A DNA stretch of 64,000 nt from Pyrenopolyporus hunteri (GCA_902806595.1 CADCXC010000038.1:4092001-4156000); one strand, 5' to 3'; positions 23,737 to 34,958 are shown, counted from the first letter of the stretch. Program-made: numbers and translations. The notes: a model not told the origin generated them from the sequence alone.

Positions 23737-24651
23737 ATGGACGACGAACCATTTGAAATCGTCCTGGCCGACTCCAACGAGGAGTCGGCGCACTTCCGGC
23801 TGCAGAACGAGCCCGGCGAGAAGCAGCGGGAGTACATCCTGGGTTACGACCGGAAGGACACGCTCCGGGTCCTCGGGAAGCTAACCGACGCCGTGCACGG
23901 GCGCGCCGCCGAGGACAGCGACGTGCCGTGCTCGCTGCTGGTCTTCGAGTTCGCGGCGCTGGGGCAGAAGGCCTCGCGGCGGTACCGCGAGGTGCAGATC
24001 GAGATCGTGTTCGCGGCGCACGGGACGGAGGGGCGGGCCGGGGCCGCGCGCGGCAGCGGGGACCTGTCGCGCTGGGACCCGCAAGTCAAGCGCCTGGCGC
24101 CGCACGGGTCGCGCAGCCTACTGCGCACGACGCGGGCGTCGGAGCGCAAGCACGGCGTCGAGGTGTCGGCGGAGGCCGGGGCGGGCCCGCTGGGCTCGGC
24201 GGGCGTGAGCTACACGTACGAGATGGGGGAGGCGGTGGAGCGCGGCGACGGCATGGTGGTCGAGGGCGCGGAGGCGTTCGCGGGCCGGGCCGCGGGCAAG
24301 CCCAACGCCGCGCGCTTCACGCTGCGCGAGAACGCGTCCCAGCGCAGCGGCGTGCCCCCCTACCTGCGCGTCGCCGTCCTCCTCGAGAGGCGCCGCGGGG
24401 ACCGGGGCTTGTTCCTGGCGACGGTGAACGTGCGCGCCCGCGTGTCGGTGTGGGCGGACGCCGCGGAGAGGGTGCGGGGGATCGTCGGCAGGCTCCCGAT
24501 CGACGACGCGGTTTGCTTCGACCCGGAGTTGCCGCCTACGACGGATAGGTACCCTGTGGATAACTTGGCGTCGGTCGAGCTAAGCGGCGAGTGCGCTATC
24601 GAAACGGGGCGCGCTGAGGTGGGAAGTGATGGGGCCGATCCCGATGGGTAA
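23737..24651 (+). CDS. GC-rich intronless fungal protein, function unknown
   Basis: 304 residues, single exon, ATG at 23737. Strong G/C preference at third positions sets it apart from the AT-leaning DNA on both sides. The protein is soluble with no signal peptide or membrane span. An N-terminal region with alternating hydrophobic residues (FEIVLADSNEE, YILGYDRKDTLRVLGKL, LLVFEFAALG, REVQIEIVFAAHG) looks like beta strands. A middle stretch (SERKHGVEVSAEAGAGPLGSAGVSYTYEMGE) is followed by ARFTLRENASQRSGVPPYLRVAVLLERR and a final strand-rich part (LFLATVNVRARVSVW). This order (a Gly/Ala-rich segment, then a W/F-x-L-x-EN motif, then xxGIPxxLRxAVLLxRR) recurs in uncharacterised fungal proteins I have seen. 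It lies next to the NLR-like gene, tail to tail. Very long shadow frames on both strands reflect the GC content. Confidence 0.65.
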   Translation: MDDEPFEIVLADSNEESAHFRLQNEPGEKQREYILGYDRKDTLRVLGKLTDAVHGRAAEDSDVPCSLLVFEFAALGQKASRRYREVQIEIVFAAHGTEGRAGAARGSGDLSRWDPQVKRLAPHGSRSLLRTTRASERKHGVEVSAEAGAGPLGSAGVSYTYEMGEAVERGDGMVVEGAEAFAGRAAGKPNAARFTLRENASQRSGVPPYLRVAVLLERRRGDRGLFLATVNVRARVSVWADAAERVRGIVGRLPIDDAVCFDPELPPTTDRYPVDNLASVELSGECAIETGRAEVGSDGADPDG

Positions 24652-25148
24652 AGGGAAATAGGGGGGAGAATAGGGGAAGGGTAACTCTCTCTTTACGTAC
24701 CTCTTAGCTGATGGACACCTGGGTTTTCGCTTGAATCCTAAATGGGTTTGGTCAATGGATATGAAGCGGATTAACCTTACACTATGTACGCTCGTCGTAT
24801 GGACTTTAGGAAGTTGGTATAATAGGCGTATTTTACGGTACTCGCCACAGCGTATCTAAAATATAAATATAATAACCAGCGAATGAATTTTATATTGGAT
24901 GATATCTGAACCGGAAGTAAATTAGTCGTAGGAGAATCACGTCGAACGTCGACATCCTCCTCTAGAGCTACTCTACGAAATTCGCCAATAGCCAACGCCT
25001 AGGTGTACCTTCACCTGAGAAACCAGTTCTACAGTTTCACGTATCTTTTCTCTTTAGATTCAAAAACATTTATAGCAAAAATTCCTAGGAAGCCAGATTG
25101 GATATTAGATAGGCCGAGGATTCAGTACCATTCTATATGTAACGCCCC
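24652..25148. other. Intergenic between convergent genes
   Basis: About 500 bp of AT-leaning DNA between two 3' ends. Nothing beyond presumed 3' untranslated sequence is seen. Confidence 0.4.
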
Positions 25149-28100
25149 TTAGTCTTGCGTGTCGGGCTCGCTGGCGGGCGGCGAATCTTTGCTGGACGTG
25201 TCTTGGTCGACTCGCAGGAATACGTGGTGCTTCGGATGTGTTTCTTCATGGGACCAATAGCACTTATAACAGTACCAGAACTCGGGACAAGTGCCGCAGT
25301 GGTACCCTGTCCCGTATATTCCCTATAGAAACGTCAGCACAGGGTTCCGTTCGTAGAAATTGATTAGATTTTCAAACATACGCAGAAACACGAATCGCAA
25401 AGGTAGTCGATGACTCTCTCTGCCGCTTCGCTAGGTAACTCTTCGTCGAACTCGTCCGAATCCTCCGATAGATACTCGAGATGAGCCGGCATTGCGTGAT
25501 AAACAGCGACGTGACGCGCGGTCCATTTATCGTGCGTCTTTGCCTCTTTATTAGCTCCGTGTTGGATCAGGAATTCTGTAGCTTTTTCGTTATTTTGCCG
25601 GCAAGCCCAGTGGAGCGGCGTCCAACCGTCGTGGTCAGGGACATTTATCAAGTCAGGACATTCCTTCAGTATCTTCCTTAGTAAGTCACGCGAGCCGCCG
25701 GCCGCGGCATGGTGGAGTACGTTGCGCCCTTGCTTGTCCGTACTCCTAAACGTCGAGGATTTTGTGGTTAGTACATCGATCCTTCTCTCGGTTTGTCTCC
25801 GTGCCGCCGCAGTATGGAGAGGGAGCCGTCCCTGGTCATCTGCGATGTCTCTCGAGACTCCAGGCTGACTCAGTATCTTGTTGAATATCTCCTCATTTCT
25901 GACCTCGCAAGTTGCGTTTAGGACCGTACCGTAAGTACCACTTATGATAGTAGGGTCGGCTCCATGCGCAAGTAGCAAATCTACTACCTCCTCTTGCATA
26001 TTTCCTATGGACCAGTCCAATGCAATATGGAGGGGGGTATCGCGATAATCGTCTGCTCTGTTGAGATCCACAGGCGTAACTTTGTTATCTAACAAAGCCT
26101 TTAGGGACTCTGTCTTATCGTACGCAACAGCGACACTGACAGCCGAGCCATGCTTGGCGTCGAACTTCGATACGATGACGTTCGGGTCTGCGCCATACTC
26201 CAGTAGCAGTGGAATATCGCGGAGCCTCTCGGCATATGAAGCCGTGACGAGAGCCTCATTGATTTCCGAGGAGAAGGCTTCCTTGCTAACTCGGGACTTG
26301 AGGTACTCAAGATACACTTTGACCGCCTCGAAGCGAACTCCGTAAACCAGCCCACTAAGGAACGACAACCCAAATCTGAACGCGCGCTCATCGGGCGGCT
26401 TCTCGAGATTCTTCGGTAAGACCGTCTCCGCTCCGCGTTCTAGAAGAAGCTTGAAGCACTCGTTGTCGGCGTGCGCCGCGGTTATCACTAGAATATCATA
26501 ATTCAGTAAATGGTTTTCAAGGGAATTCATGCGAATATATCGAGAAAAAGGGGTTGCTGTTAGTTAAAAGAGCACGGGTTTCCGGGGTAGATTGCGAGTT
26601 GGGATCACGCTCTAAAGGGAGACGTAAAAGGGGGGGGAGGGTTAGTAATAATATTAATATGTACTTACAAGCTCTCTCGCCAGATTTTGATTCTATCTCA
26701 GGGTCCGCCCCGGCATCTAGCAGCAGCTTGAGACAGTCATACGACGACCTTCTAGCCGAATCCGCGGTGGCGGTACTATTATCGCAATCTGTGCGGTTGA
26801 CGTCTGGAATCCGCGCAAGCAGGAGCTGAGTCACTCTCGAAAACGAATCCCAGCAGGCGAATTGCAACGCCGTATTGCCAAAATCGTCTTGGTAGTTGAT
26901 ATCTGCACCGGCGTTTAGCAGCAAAGTCACGATTTCGTGGTATCCGAATCGTGCTGCGTTGAGTAAGGCGCTAGATATACTCTTTTTAGAACTCAGCGGA
27001 ATCAGCTGCCTTACCACGCCGAACCGGCCCCAAGAGGCCGCGACCCCAATAGGAGCGGCCTTGTTGGCTTCAAGCTGGTCAACAGGTGCGTTCCGCTGGA
27101 GTAGTATCTCAATCACCTCCTGAGTAGAACTGGAGCAAGCTTCATGTAACACTTGTCTCCCGTTAGATAGAAATCGATCGGTCGGCACGCCGTTATCCAA
27201 CAGACACCGGACCACGCCAACATTACTCATTACCGCAGCTCTACTTAGGGCATATAACCCATTTTCCTCGATGGTCCGTTCGCTTCCACCGAGGTCAATT
27301 ATAGACTTCGCTAGGTCCACGTCGCCGGCGAGGGCCGCATATGAGAGAGCGGTCATTTCTAGACCTTCGCTTCGCGAATTGATGATATTCGAGAGTCTTT
27401 CTGCGTCTTGACTGCCAGTTTCTTTGTAACTCGGAAACTTCTCTCTGAGATTATCGATCAATATGACAGCTGTTTCTCTATACCGGGGCCTCCTATAATA
27501 TCTTGCCAGGTGGTGTAGCGGCGACTGATTCCTCTTGTTTAGCGTGAAAGTTGCGCCGCGTTCACAGAGTAGTTTATAGGTCGACGGAAATCCGTGGAAA
27601 CTTGTTAGGTGCAGCGCAGTCATATGATTTTCATCAGCGAGGTCAACGGTCGCTCCCGCACCGAGCAGCATGCGTGCCACGTCTACGAGACCAAGTCGGC
27701 AGGCAACGTGGAGTGGATATCCATGATCCGGGAGGCCATCGTCGACAGAAGCACCGGCATCCAGAAGTAACTGTATCATCTCCTTATTGCCGGTTGAGAT
27801 AGCAGCGCCTAGAAGTGTTAGGGGGTCATCTTTGGTTCGGAAATCCTTGAACGGTGTTTCTTGGTAGCCCAGCAGTATCTTCGCAATATCGACCATGCCC
27901 CAGCTGATTGCGTGGTCCAGCGCCTCGCACGATACTTCTCTAACGCTAATCTGCTTATCGAGTTTCCCCAGCAAGCCGGCTAGTAAAGAAGGGTTGTTAT
28001 GTGAGGCAACAGACACAAGGAGATCGGATATCCTGTCGAGTATAGCCTCTTTCTCGTTTACCAAGAGCCAATCTAACGCCTTAGGATGGCGCGCGACAAC

Positions 28101-31027
28101 GTCACGTACATCCAAGGGCGTGAAATTAGAAGTAATCCAGTCGCGGGCAGCCTCATTTTTCGAGGGAGTAGAGGGGTACATTAGGTCGACGTAAGCGTCG
28201 CTTGGATGGCGGTCTACCAGTTGTACCATTAGTTCAAAAGCATCTCGCTCACTCATATCGAGTTCTTCTCTCAACTGGAGTGGCATAAATTGCTGCGGAG
28301 CGTTGAACTCTTCCTCGTATGGCTGTGTACTGTAGTAGCGTAGGGCAAGGATTTCCTTCAGATGGCTCGCGTCAGTCAACCAAGGCTTAGGTTGTAGGTT
28401 CGCAGCCTCATGGTCATCCGATAATAGGAAATGCTCACACCAATACGAGGAAGCGTAGGGGGCAAATCTAAGGATCTTATCATTTACCGGAGCTTGTCGA
28501 ATGTACCCCGGCCTAATCCTGGCATAGCGCATCTTCTTCACGGTTGCTTCCACAGGAGACATCTCTACGTCGTCGAGCTGATCCAGGAGGAAAACCAGAT
28601 ACTTGTAACAGGCTAGTGCGATTTTCAAATGGCAATTTTCGACATGGTACCAAGCGTCACTTGGGCTACGACGGAGATAAGACCCCAGACTGTCGTGGAT
28701 CGCATATACCCCTCCTGGGCGTACCTGTACGATACCCGGAAGCAGTTCCTGGATATACGTGGCTATCCCATAGTCGACGTTCTTCTGAAGCTGCTCGAAA
28801 CTTTCACTTTCCATTGCGGCGGCCGCGATCGCGAGCTCGTCGACGCTCAGGGGCCTCATGGAAAAGCATAAGAACACTAGCACAGTATGTGCCCAGGCCC
28901 GGCAGTTATTGGGAACTCCTCCAAGTATTGTGTGATACGTTATATCTGTCGAGATGAGAATATCCGCAAGGCCGTCAATAGCAGCGTATGGGAGAGGTGG
29001 GAGAACGGCCGGCAGCGCATCCAAGAAGGCACCTATTGACTTGTAATCCGACTCGTGCTTCTTTAGTAACTGTAACAGGTTCCCCCTGGCGTTCGAAAGG
29101 GGCGGTCTGTCGCGTATAACAAGATCTAATTGTGATTCGATATCCTTTTCGACGGATGTCCTTAGGGCATCCTGTTTCAGAACAATTCGCAAAACAACAT
29201 TCGACGATGGGAATTGAATTCGAGATACGAAATTGCCGACAATGATGACTTTCCACGAAATATGGTCCACTTCTTCAAAGTATCGAAGCCGCGTTACTAC
29301 CTGGGAAAGAAGCTGTCGTTGCCTAGGGGTATATGTCGTGTGGATGACCCAGAAGCCTTGCCAGTCGGAATCATGAAGAAAAGCGAGTCTTAGAGATTCC
29401 CAAAGAGCCATGGTCTTTAGCTTGGGGTTTGGGATACGTAGGGAATCTAGTAGCCGTTTAGAGGCGGGCTTCATCCATTTGTACACGTTAGGGCGTTGTT
29501 TTAGGATTTGAATAAGACAGCCAGATAATAGCCCATATTCGGTCAGGGAAGAAGGTTCGCTGGGACTGAGCGTGGTGCAGGCGATGGTAGCTCCGGGGTA
29601 CCTATGTGAGGTCCTACGGAGGGCGCCGCTGAATGAAGACAAGAATTGTCTCCCGTCAACCTCCATCCCGATATCCAGCGAAATTATCCGTGCTTGGTCA
29701 TCGTACGCGACGGTTGCTAATTCTTCCGAACGAGCAATGCAATCCGCGAGGTTTTCGAGGCGTCCAGTCATTTGGAATTCCGTCTCAATTCTATCCGCTT
29801 CAAGAGACAGCCACTGAATGAATCGGATGTAGTCTTTATCGGTATCTTTACGTACGTTAATAGCTGTCGAGAAAGCCTTTCACCGATAAGATGACTCACA
29901 CGGTAGGGTACTTAAGATCTGGTCTAAAATGACGTCTTCCTCTGGGGATTCGTCTACGAAGTGGTGAAGCTCAACATGCGATACATTGCGTCCTATGTTA
30001 GCAACGTTAAGACCCCGAAGCTCCGTACAAGACTTGTGAACGGTCTGATCAACTACCACTTAGCAGCCGTAACGGAATAAAGGGAGCCAGCATGGAAAGG
30101 GGACTTCAACCTACCACGAGTTCAGAACTAGATTCGGGGATGTCTTGGTAGTAGTTAAGAATCCTGAACCTTTCTGAGATTGTGCTGAAGTCTACTTGAA
30201 GTTGTCCTAGGTAGGAGGATAGCTGATGGATACGACCCGGGAGCCAAGGCCCCCATACTCCTCGATAGGTGTTTTCGATAATCCTCAATATCGTTGTTTC
30301 CCAGCTGGACTCCTTAGAAGCCCGATGAGGAGTCCCAAAAAATACCTTAGTAGATCAGCCAATGTGCTTGGTGATGGGCGCCTCGCGGAACCAACTTACT
30401 AGGAACGTAGTGTTGGTATATATTCCGTGATACTTGGGTTCCTTAGCAGCCCGTAGCAGAGCCTATAGTTGCTGTCAGTAATGCTAGGGGGCCATTATCA
30501 GGCTCTCGGCACCTATACAAACCTTTTTCACAAGAATTACTCCGAGATCACAGGCCATGAAACCGAGGACGAGGTCGGATAAGCTCTAATGAGACTTGTT
30601 AAATTATAAACCTATAGCGAGTTGGCTTAGAAGGAGGACGTACGATTCCGATCTCGCTTGGAACGAAGAGGATGAAGTCCAGCAATTCATCGATCACGCC
30701 GTCCAAATTTTCTATCGAACCGTTCTCGCCCAGAATCTTCTCGGGCTTGAAAGAATGGTTTGCGATATTTGCGGTGAATTGCATCCTGGTGTTGCTCTGT
30801 AATACTGGTTGCTCGCCGCTAAGCCCCGGGACACAGATCATTAAGATATTTGACGGCTGGGGAGATGGACCGGGACTTGCTTCGTTTCCACCGTGGGAAT
30901 TCGACTCATTCTCGGCGTCACTCCCTTCACTTGGCTCAATCTTAGTCCGATCACCTTCATCCTCGCTCGATCCCAACTCCTCTTCAGTTCCCGCGACAGA
31001 TCTAGCTTCGCTATCCGAATTCGCCAT
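25149..31027 (-). CDS. NLR-like STAND protein: pseudo-hydrolase / degenerate NACHT / ankyrin array / ZZ zinc finger
   Basis: Eight minus-strand exons, all in phase: 31027-30644, 30585-30523, 30462-30400, 30345-30111, 30052-29900, 29845-26669, 26556-25382, 25322-25149, giving 1807 residues. The N-terminus is acidic and Ser-rich. An alpha/beta-hydrolase-like domain (about 60-290) includes VFFGTPHR at 171-178, the signature of the hydrolase module at the head of many fungal NLRs. The nucleophile elbow, normally GHSLGG, reads ACDLGV at 139-144, so the catalytic Ser is Asp. The following STAND/NACHT-type region has the family's helical end (ITYHTILGGVPN, SMRPLSVDELAIAA, IHDSLGSYLRR), but I find no GxxxxGK P-loop and no Asp-rich Walker B. 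Then come a long ankyrin array (many DxxGxTxLHxA/LLLxxGAD units, about 900-1700) and a ZZ zinc finger in the last two exons (CDSC, YHCGTC, YCYKC, HPKHH). Fungal NLRs act in non-self recognition. The exon 4/5 junction (donor gttgaa) is the least certain. Confidence 0.8.
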
Positions 31028-31702
31028 CTTGTCTTACGCTAATTTGTGTAGCCTGTTGATAAGAATGATAATGAGTAATGTATCGTAAGCGGCAATAAGT
31101 GAGAGGCTTTAGTGAATTAATACGCCTCTCTTGGATGTTGAGGAAACGGACGCCTTCATCTTCGTCCGAAGAAGAGCCTGAGTATTCTAGCCATTGAAAA
31201 GAGCCTCGTTCGATGAAGCCAGGGTTAAAATGTTAGGAACCGTAGATAGAGGCCGAGGCAAATCCTGAAAATGGTCTCCGCGCACCGCACACAGGCGTTA
31301 AAATTATAAGCAGCTCTGTTCAGCTATAAGACTTTTGGGCGGCAGTCTAAGGCTGCCTTGGCCCCCAACTTCGGTCGTCGGAGACGGGTCCATCAGGATC
31401 CTACCCTAGCATCTATACCCTGCTCGAGATACTACAGTAATACACAATTAGTCAGACACCACCGGTCAAACGCCATGCAGAGGTAAGAGGAAAGGAGGAG
31501 GTAGATAAGTGCACTAGTCGGGATTTCAGCTTCTTCTCTTTCTTCTTAAGATCACTTGTGTTTAAGAGAAGACATATCGGGTTGATTGACAGATGTAGTG
31601 TCATGATTAAGCCCCTTTATTCTCCAGCACATGAAACGTATTCATCTCGTCGCTCTGGTTTGAAACATAGCTCAATTAAGGCTCCGAGAGACGCGCGGTA
31701 CA
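31028..31702. promoter_or_regulatory. Shared divergent promoter region of the NLR-like and ankyrin-subtilase genes
   Basis: About 675 bp separate the start codons of two head-to-head genes. C/T- and A/G-rich stretches typical of fungal leaders lie near 31485-31570. No frame of note and no obvious TATA or CCAAT element beyond background was picked out by eye. The head-to-head arrangement is seen directly; co-regulation is inference. Confidence 0.45.
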
Positions 31703-34700
31703 ATGGACACTCAAGCTACTGACACCGAGGCTGAGCCTGAAAACTTCACCATGATTGACAATCCGGAAGCCGCCAGACATAGTATTTTCATTCCTTTTTC
31801 CGAGGCCGATCTGCGGAATGCGGACGACGACGATGACGACGAGGAGACGGATGATACCGAAGATGATGATGTTGATGATGACGATGAAGATATCGATGAC
31901 AGTGGACCGGGTTTCGTTATAGGGAGGTCCGGCACAATCGACATCCGGACGGAGCGCACAAAACTCCTCGCTGAAGTTAGTAAAGAGGCCAAGTTCGGCG
32001 ACTCGGACGTGGTAGAAAGGTACCGCGCTCGAGTGCGCCTGTGCCTCAAGGACGACAAAAATGTTGAAGAGCCGACATTACTCCACTACATCGTGCTGAA
32101 CCTTCTCATCTTCCACGAGAGCCAAGACGCGATGAACTTCATCGTTGAGTTAGCTTTAAAGGAAAGCCCGGACGACCTTGCTTATCAAACCAAGGGACCG
32201 CTGGATACTCCGCTACACGTAGCGATCAAGAAAAGACAGGAAAGCCTCGCAAAATTAATGTGCGAGATAGCTCCAGATGTAGCTGCGAGGGCTATATCTC
32301 TCCCGAACGAGAACGGAGAGACTTGTTTACACCTCGCGATTAAAGAAAACCTAGATGCCACGCCTTTTTTGATCAACATGGCCGCCCCCACGACATTCCG
32401 CCAGCAGAGAAGCCAGAAAGTACGAGAGGGCGCCGGAAACACTCCCTTACACGACGCTGTACATTACTCTCGCTATATTTCCGAGATTGCGACTTGTCCG
32501 CCGGATAAAAGCTCGAAATGTCGAATATGTCGTCAAGCGGAGAGGAAGCTGGAGAGAAATTGTGCTCAGCTGAGTAGTATCGTTGAGTCCCTGGTACAAA
32601 AAGACCCCGAAGCTCTCGCGACGCTGAACACTCTTGGGCAATCACCCTACGTATATCACTTGGCGACTCGTCGGGCGTTACAAGCGAGTCTTAGCTTGGC
32701 AAAGCCGTCGTCTACAAACGCAAACCAAGCGCAAGCGCCTATAAATCCTAAATCGGAAAGTAGCAAGAGCACAACTTCTGCTGGGAAGATCAAGAGAATA
32801 AAAGAAGCGACTAGCCCCTCTATAGTCGTTTCGCATGAAGAGAGCAAACGCACCAAGAACCCCAAATCCGAGGGCGCCGATACGACGCGGGAAGGTCGCC
32901 CCGTCAGGGCAGGTCCTAAGATTGCCAAATCCCACCAGCCTTTACCAAGATCAGATAAGTTAGCAGAGAAAACCAAGATCGAGGAATACCTCCTAGAGAT
33001 GGCGTTTGCCCAAGGCAGTTTCGAGAAAGCCTGTAAGTGTCTTTTTGGTAACAGGAGCGCCGACTCGAAGGTCCGGACAGTCTTCCGACCTCAGCATCGC
33101 CTCTCAGATCACACGCCGGAAGACCACGAGTTCCTCGAGTTCGGTAGCATGCTCGCCTATGTTGAACTTGACATCCGTCCAAGGCCCACTGCACAAGATT
33201 CCGGCTCTACGGTTGAAGAAGAACAAAATAGTTGGGAAGAAGATTCAAAAGCCCTATGCGCTACGTTTAAATGGTTAAGGCAGAAAAATGTGAAGCAGAT
33301 AGTTAAACTAGTGGTTAAGGATAATCCGAACCGGAACTGCAGCGACGAGACGATCGAATCGTGTCTTGACGGGTTCGACGTCCGCTACCTCGATTGGAAT
33401 AAGACTGACTTATGCGTCGATACTATACGGAAAAAGGCCCCCAATGTGGTCCAACTATGGCTTCATTCAAGCGGCAGCAACGCTGGTAAGTTGAATACAC
33501 TACGGGTTCCGTCTAGCAATCGCGCAGGGGTGACTGAGCTCTGACTAAATCCCATTTCACAGTACTTTGGTCTTGGTCCGACAGCAATGGCCTTCGAAGC
33601 TTGCCTAAGGTATAACCCCTATCTCTGTGATGCGATAGCAACTAACGTTTAGTTTCAAGTTGACGCACGTTCACTTGGATGCTAGAAGGGGACTAGAGAG
33701 CTATAGGAGGAATGAAGAGAATACATATAAGTTTAAGGAGCGCCTAAGGCAGCCGGTGAATGGCCTAGGCCCGTCAAAAATAAAGGTAATAGAGACAATC
33801 GAGAAGCCTCCGAAAGCGCGTCCTCGTCTCCGTCTGGAGAACGGCTTCGACGTCAGATCGCAAGAGTACGTCAACCTAGCCCCGACCATAAGCCCCAAGG
33901 AGGTTCTAACAGCAAACGACCGTAGCCGTAACCACTGGATGAACAACATCAGGGATTTCGCGGCGGAGCTCCGCACGGAGCTCGGAGTCCACTACAACCA
34001 GCGCAGGCCAAAAGTCGCCATAATAGACGACGGCGTCAACCCGGAAAGCGAGTTCCTAGGGCAAAGGATCGCCCACGGCTGGCCCCCGGACGAGCTCAAG
34101 TCGAACTCGGAGCCGTTCTACGCGTCGACGCGGGGCCACGGGACGCTGATGGCGAAGCTGATCTGCCACGCGTGCCCGTTCGCGCAGCTGTACGTGGCGA
34201 AGCTGGACGGGTGGAAGGACCCGGAGCTGCCGCACCACCCGCAGTTCACGGCGCGGGACGCGGCGGAGGCGGTGAAGTGGGCGATCCGGGAGAACGTGGA
34301 CGTGATCAGCATGTCGTGGAACATCGAGCGGAGCCGGTCGAACGAGGCGGACATCGACGCGCTGGCCTCGCAGATCAAGGCCGCCGCTAACCGCAACATC
34401 ATCATGTACTGCTCCGCCCAGGACAAGGGCCAGCTCTCCTCCTCCGACGCCGAGGTCTACCCCGCCGGCTCCGACACCACCAAGCTCCGGATCGTCGGCG
34501 CCGCCGACCCCATGGGCCACCCGCTCAACATCGTCGACGCCACCAAGGTCCACTACCTCTTCCCCGGCGAGGTCGTGCTCGAGAGCGGCGGGAAGCCCAT
34601 CACGGGGAGCAGCGCGGCCACGGCGCTGGCCGCCGGGACCGCCGCCATGATCCTGTTCTGCTACGAGCTGGGCTACGGGAAGATGGAGACCATCGCGAAG

Positions 34701-34958
34701 CCGGCGCGGATGGGGCAGCTGTTCAACAGCTTGCGATCTGCGACTAAGTTCGTGGACGTCGAACCCATTCTGAAGCCCGGGAACAGCCCGCAGTTCGTCG
34801 TCAAGGAATGTACGGCGCGGGTCAAGGAGATCCGGGACGAAGAGCATCTCCGCGTGGGCTCGGACCACAAGACTCCGGGGGGCCTCGATGTAGGCGGCTC
34901 GGTTGCGCCTCCGACAAGGAGGACGACCGGGCCGCTTATTATCTCAGGTGCGAGGTGA
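31703..34958 (+). CDS. Ankyrin-repeat protein with C-terminal subtilisin-like (S8) protease domain
   Basis: Exons 31703-33485, 33563-33609 and 33660-34958 give 1042 residues; the splices yield SSGSNAVLWSWSDSNG and RSLPKLTHVHLDARRG, a segment typical of this fungal family. Features in order: Asp/Glu-rich stretch (41-66); three or four ankyrin-type units (LLHYIVLNL, DTPLHVAIKKRQ, GETCLHLAIKEN, GNTPLHDAV, 126-256); a Cys-rich spot (CRICRQ); a basic linker (340-425); a domain starting IEEYLLEMAF (425-650); then a subtilase fold with Asp in AIIDDGV (733), His in RGHGTLMA (770) and Ser in TGSSAATALAAG (928). At the oxyanion position the usual Asn appears as Asp (SAQDKG). No signal peptide, so it is probably intracellular. 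Peptidase S8 is a known effector module in fungal NLR proteins; here it sits divergently next to one. The 5' half is codon-neutral, the protease exon strongly GC-rich. Confidence 0.85.

Noticed and set aside
26517..26560. Two separate ankyrin genes instead of one (25364-26530 and 26517-29771)
   Set aside because: A 112-nt intron (26557-26668, gtaagt..aacag, TAAC branch) joins them in phase within one continuous ankyrin array.
30599..31027. Separate small acidic-protein gene on the minus strand
   Set aside because: A GTACGT donor at 30643 and acceptor at 30586 continue it in phase into the hydrolase-like domain of the NLR-like gene.
34056..34868. 270-codon minus-strand frame opposite the subtilase domain
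   Set aside because: Shadow of a GC-rich exon; composition is Arg/Gly/Val/Leu-rich with no motif, whereas the plus strand encodes the full S8 catalytic set.
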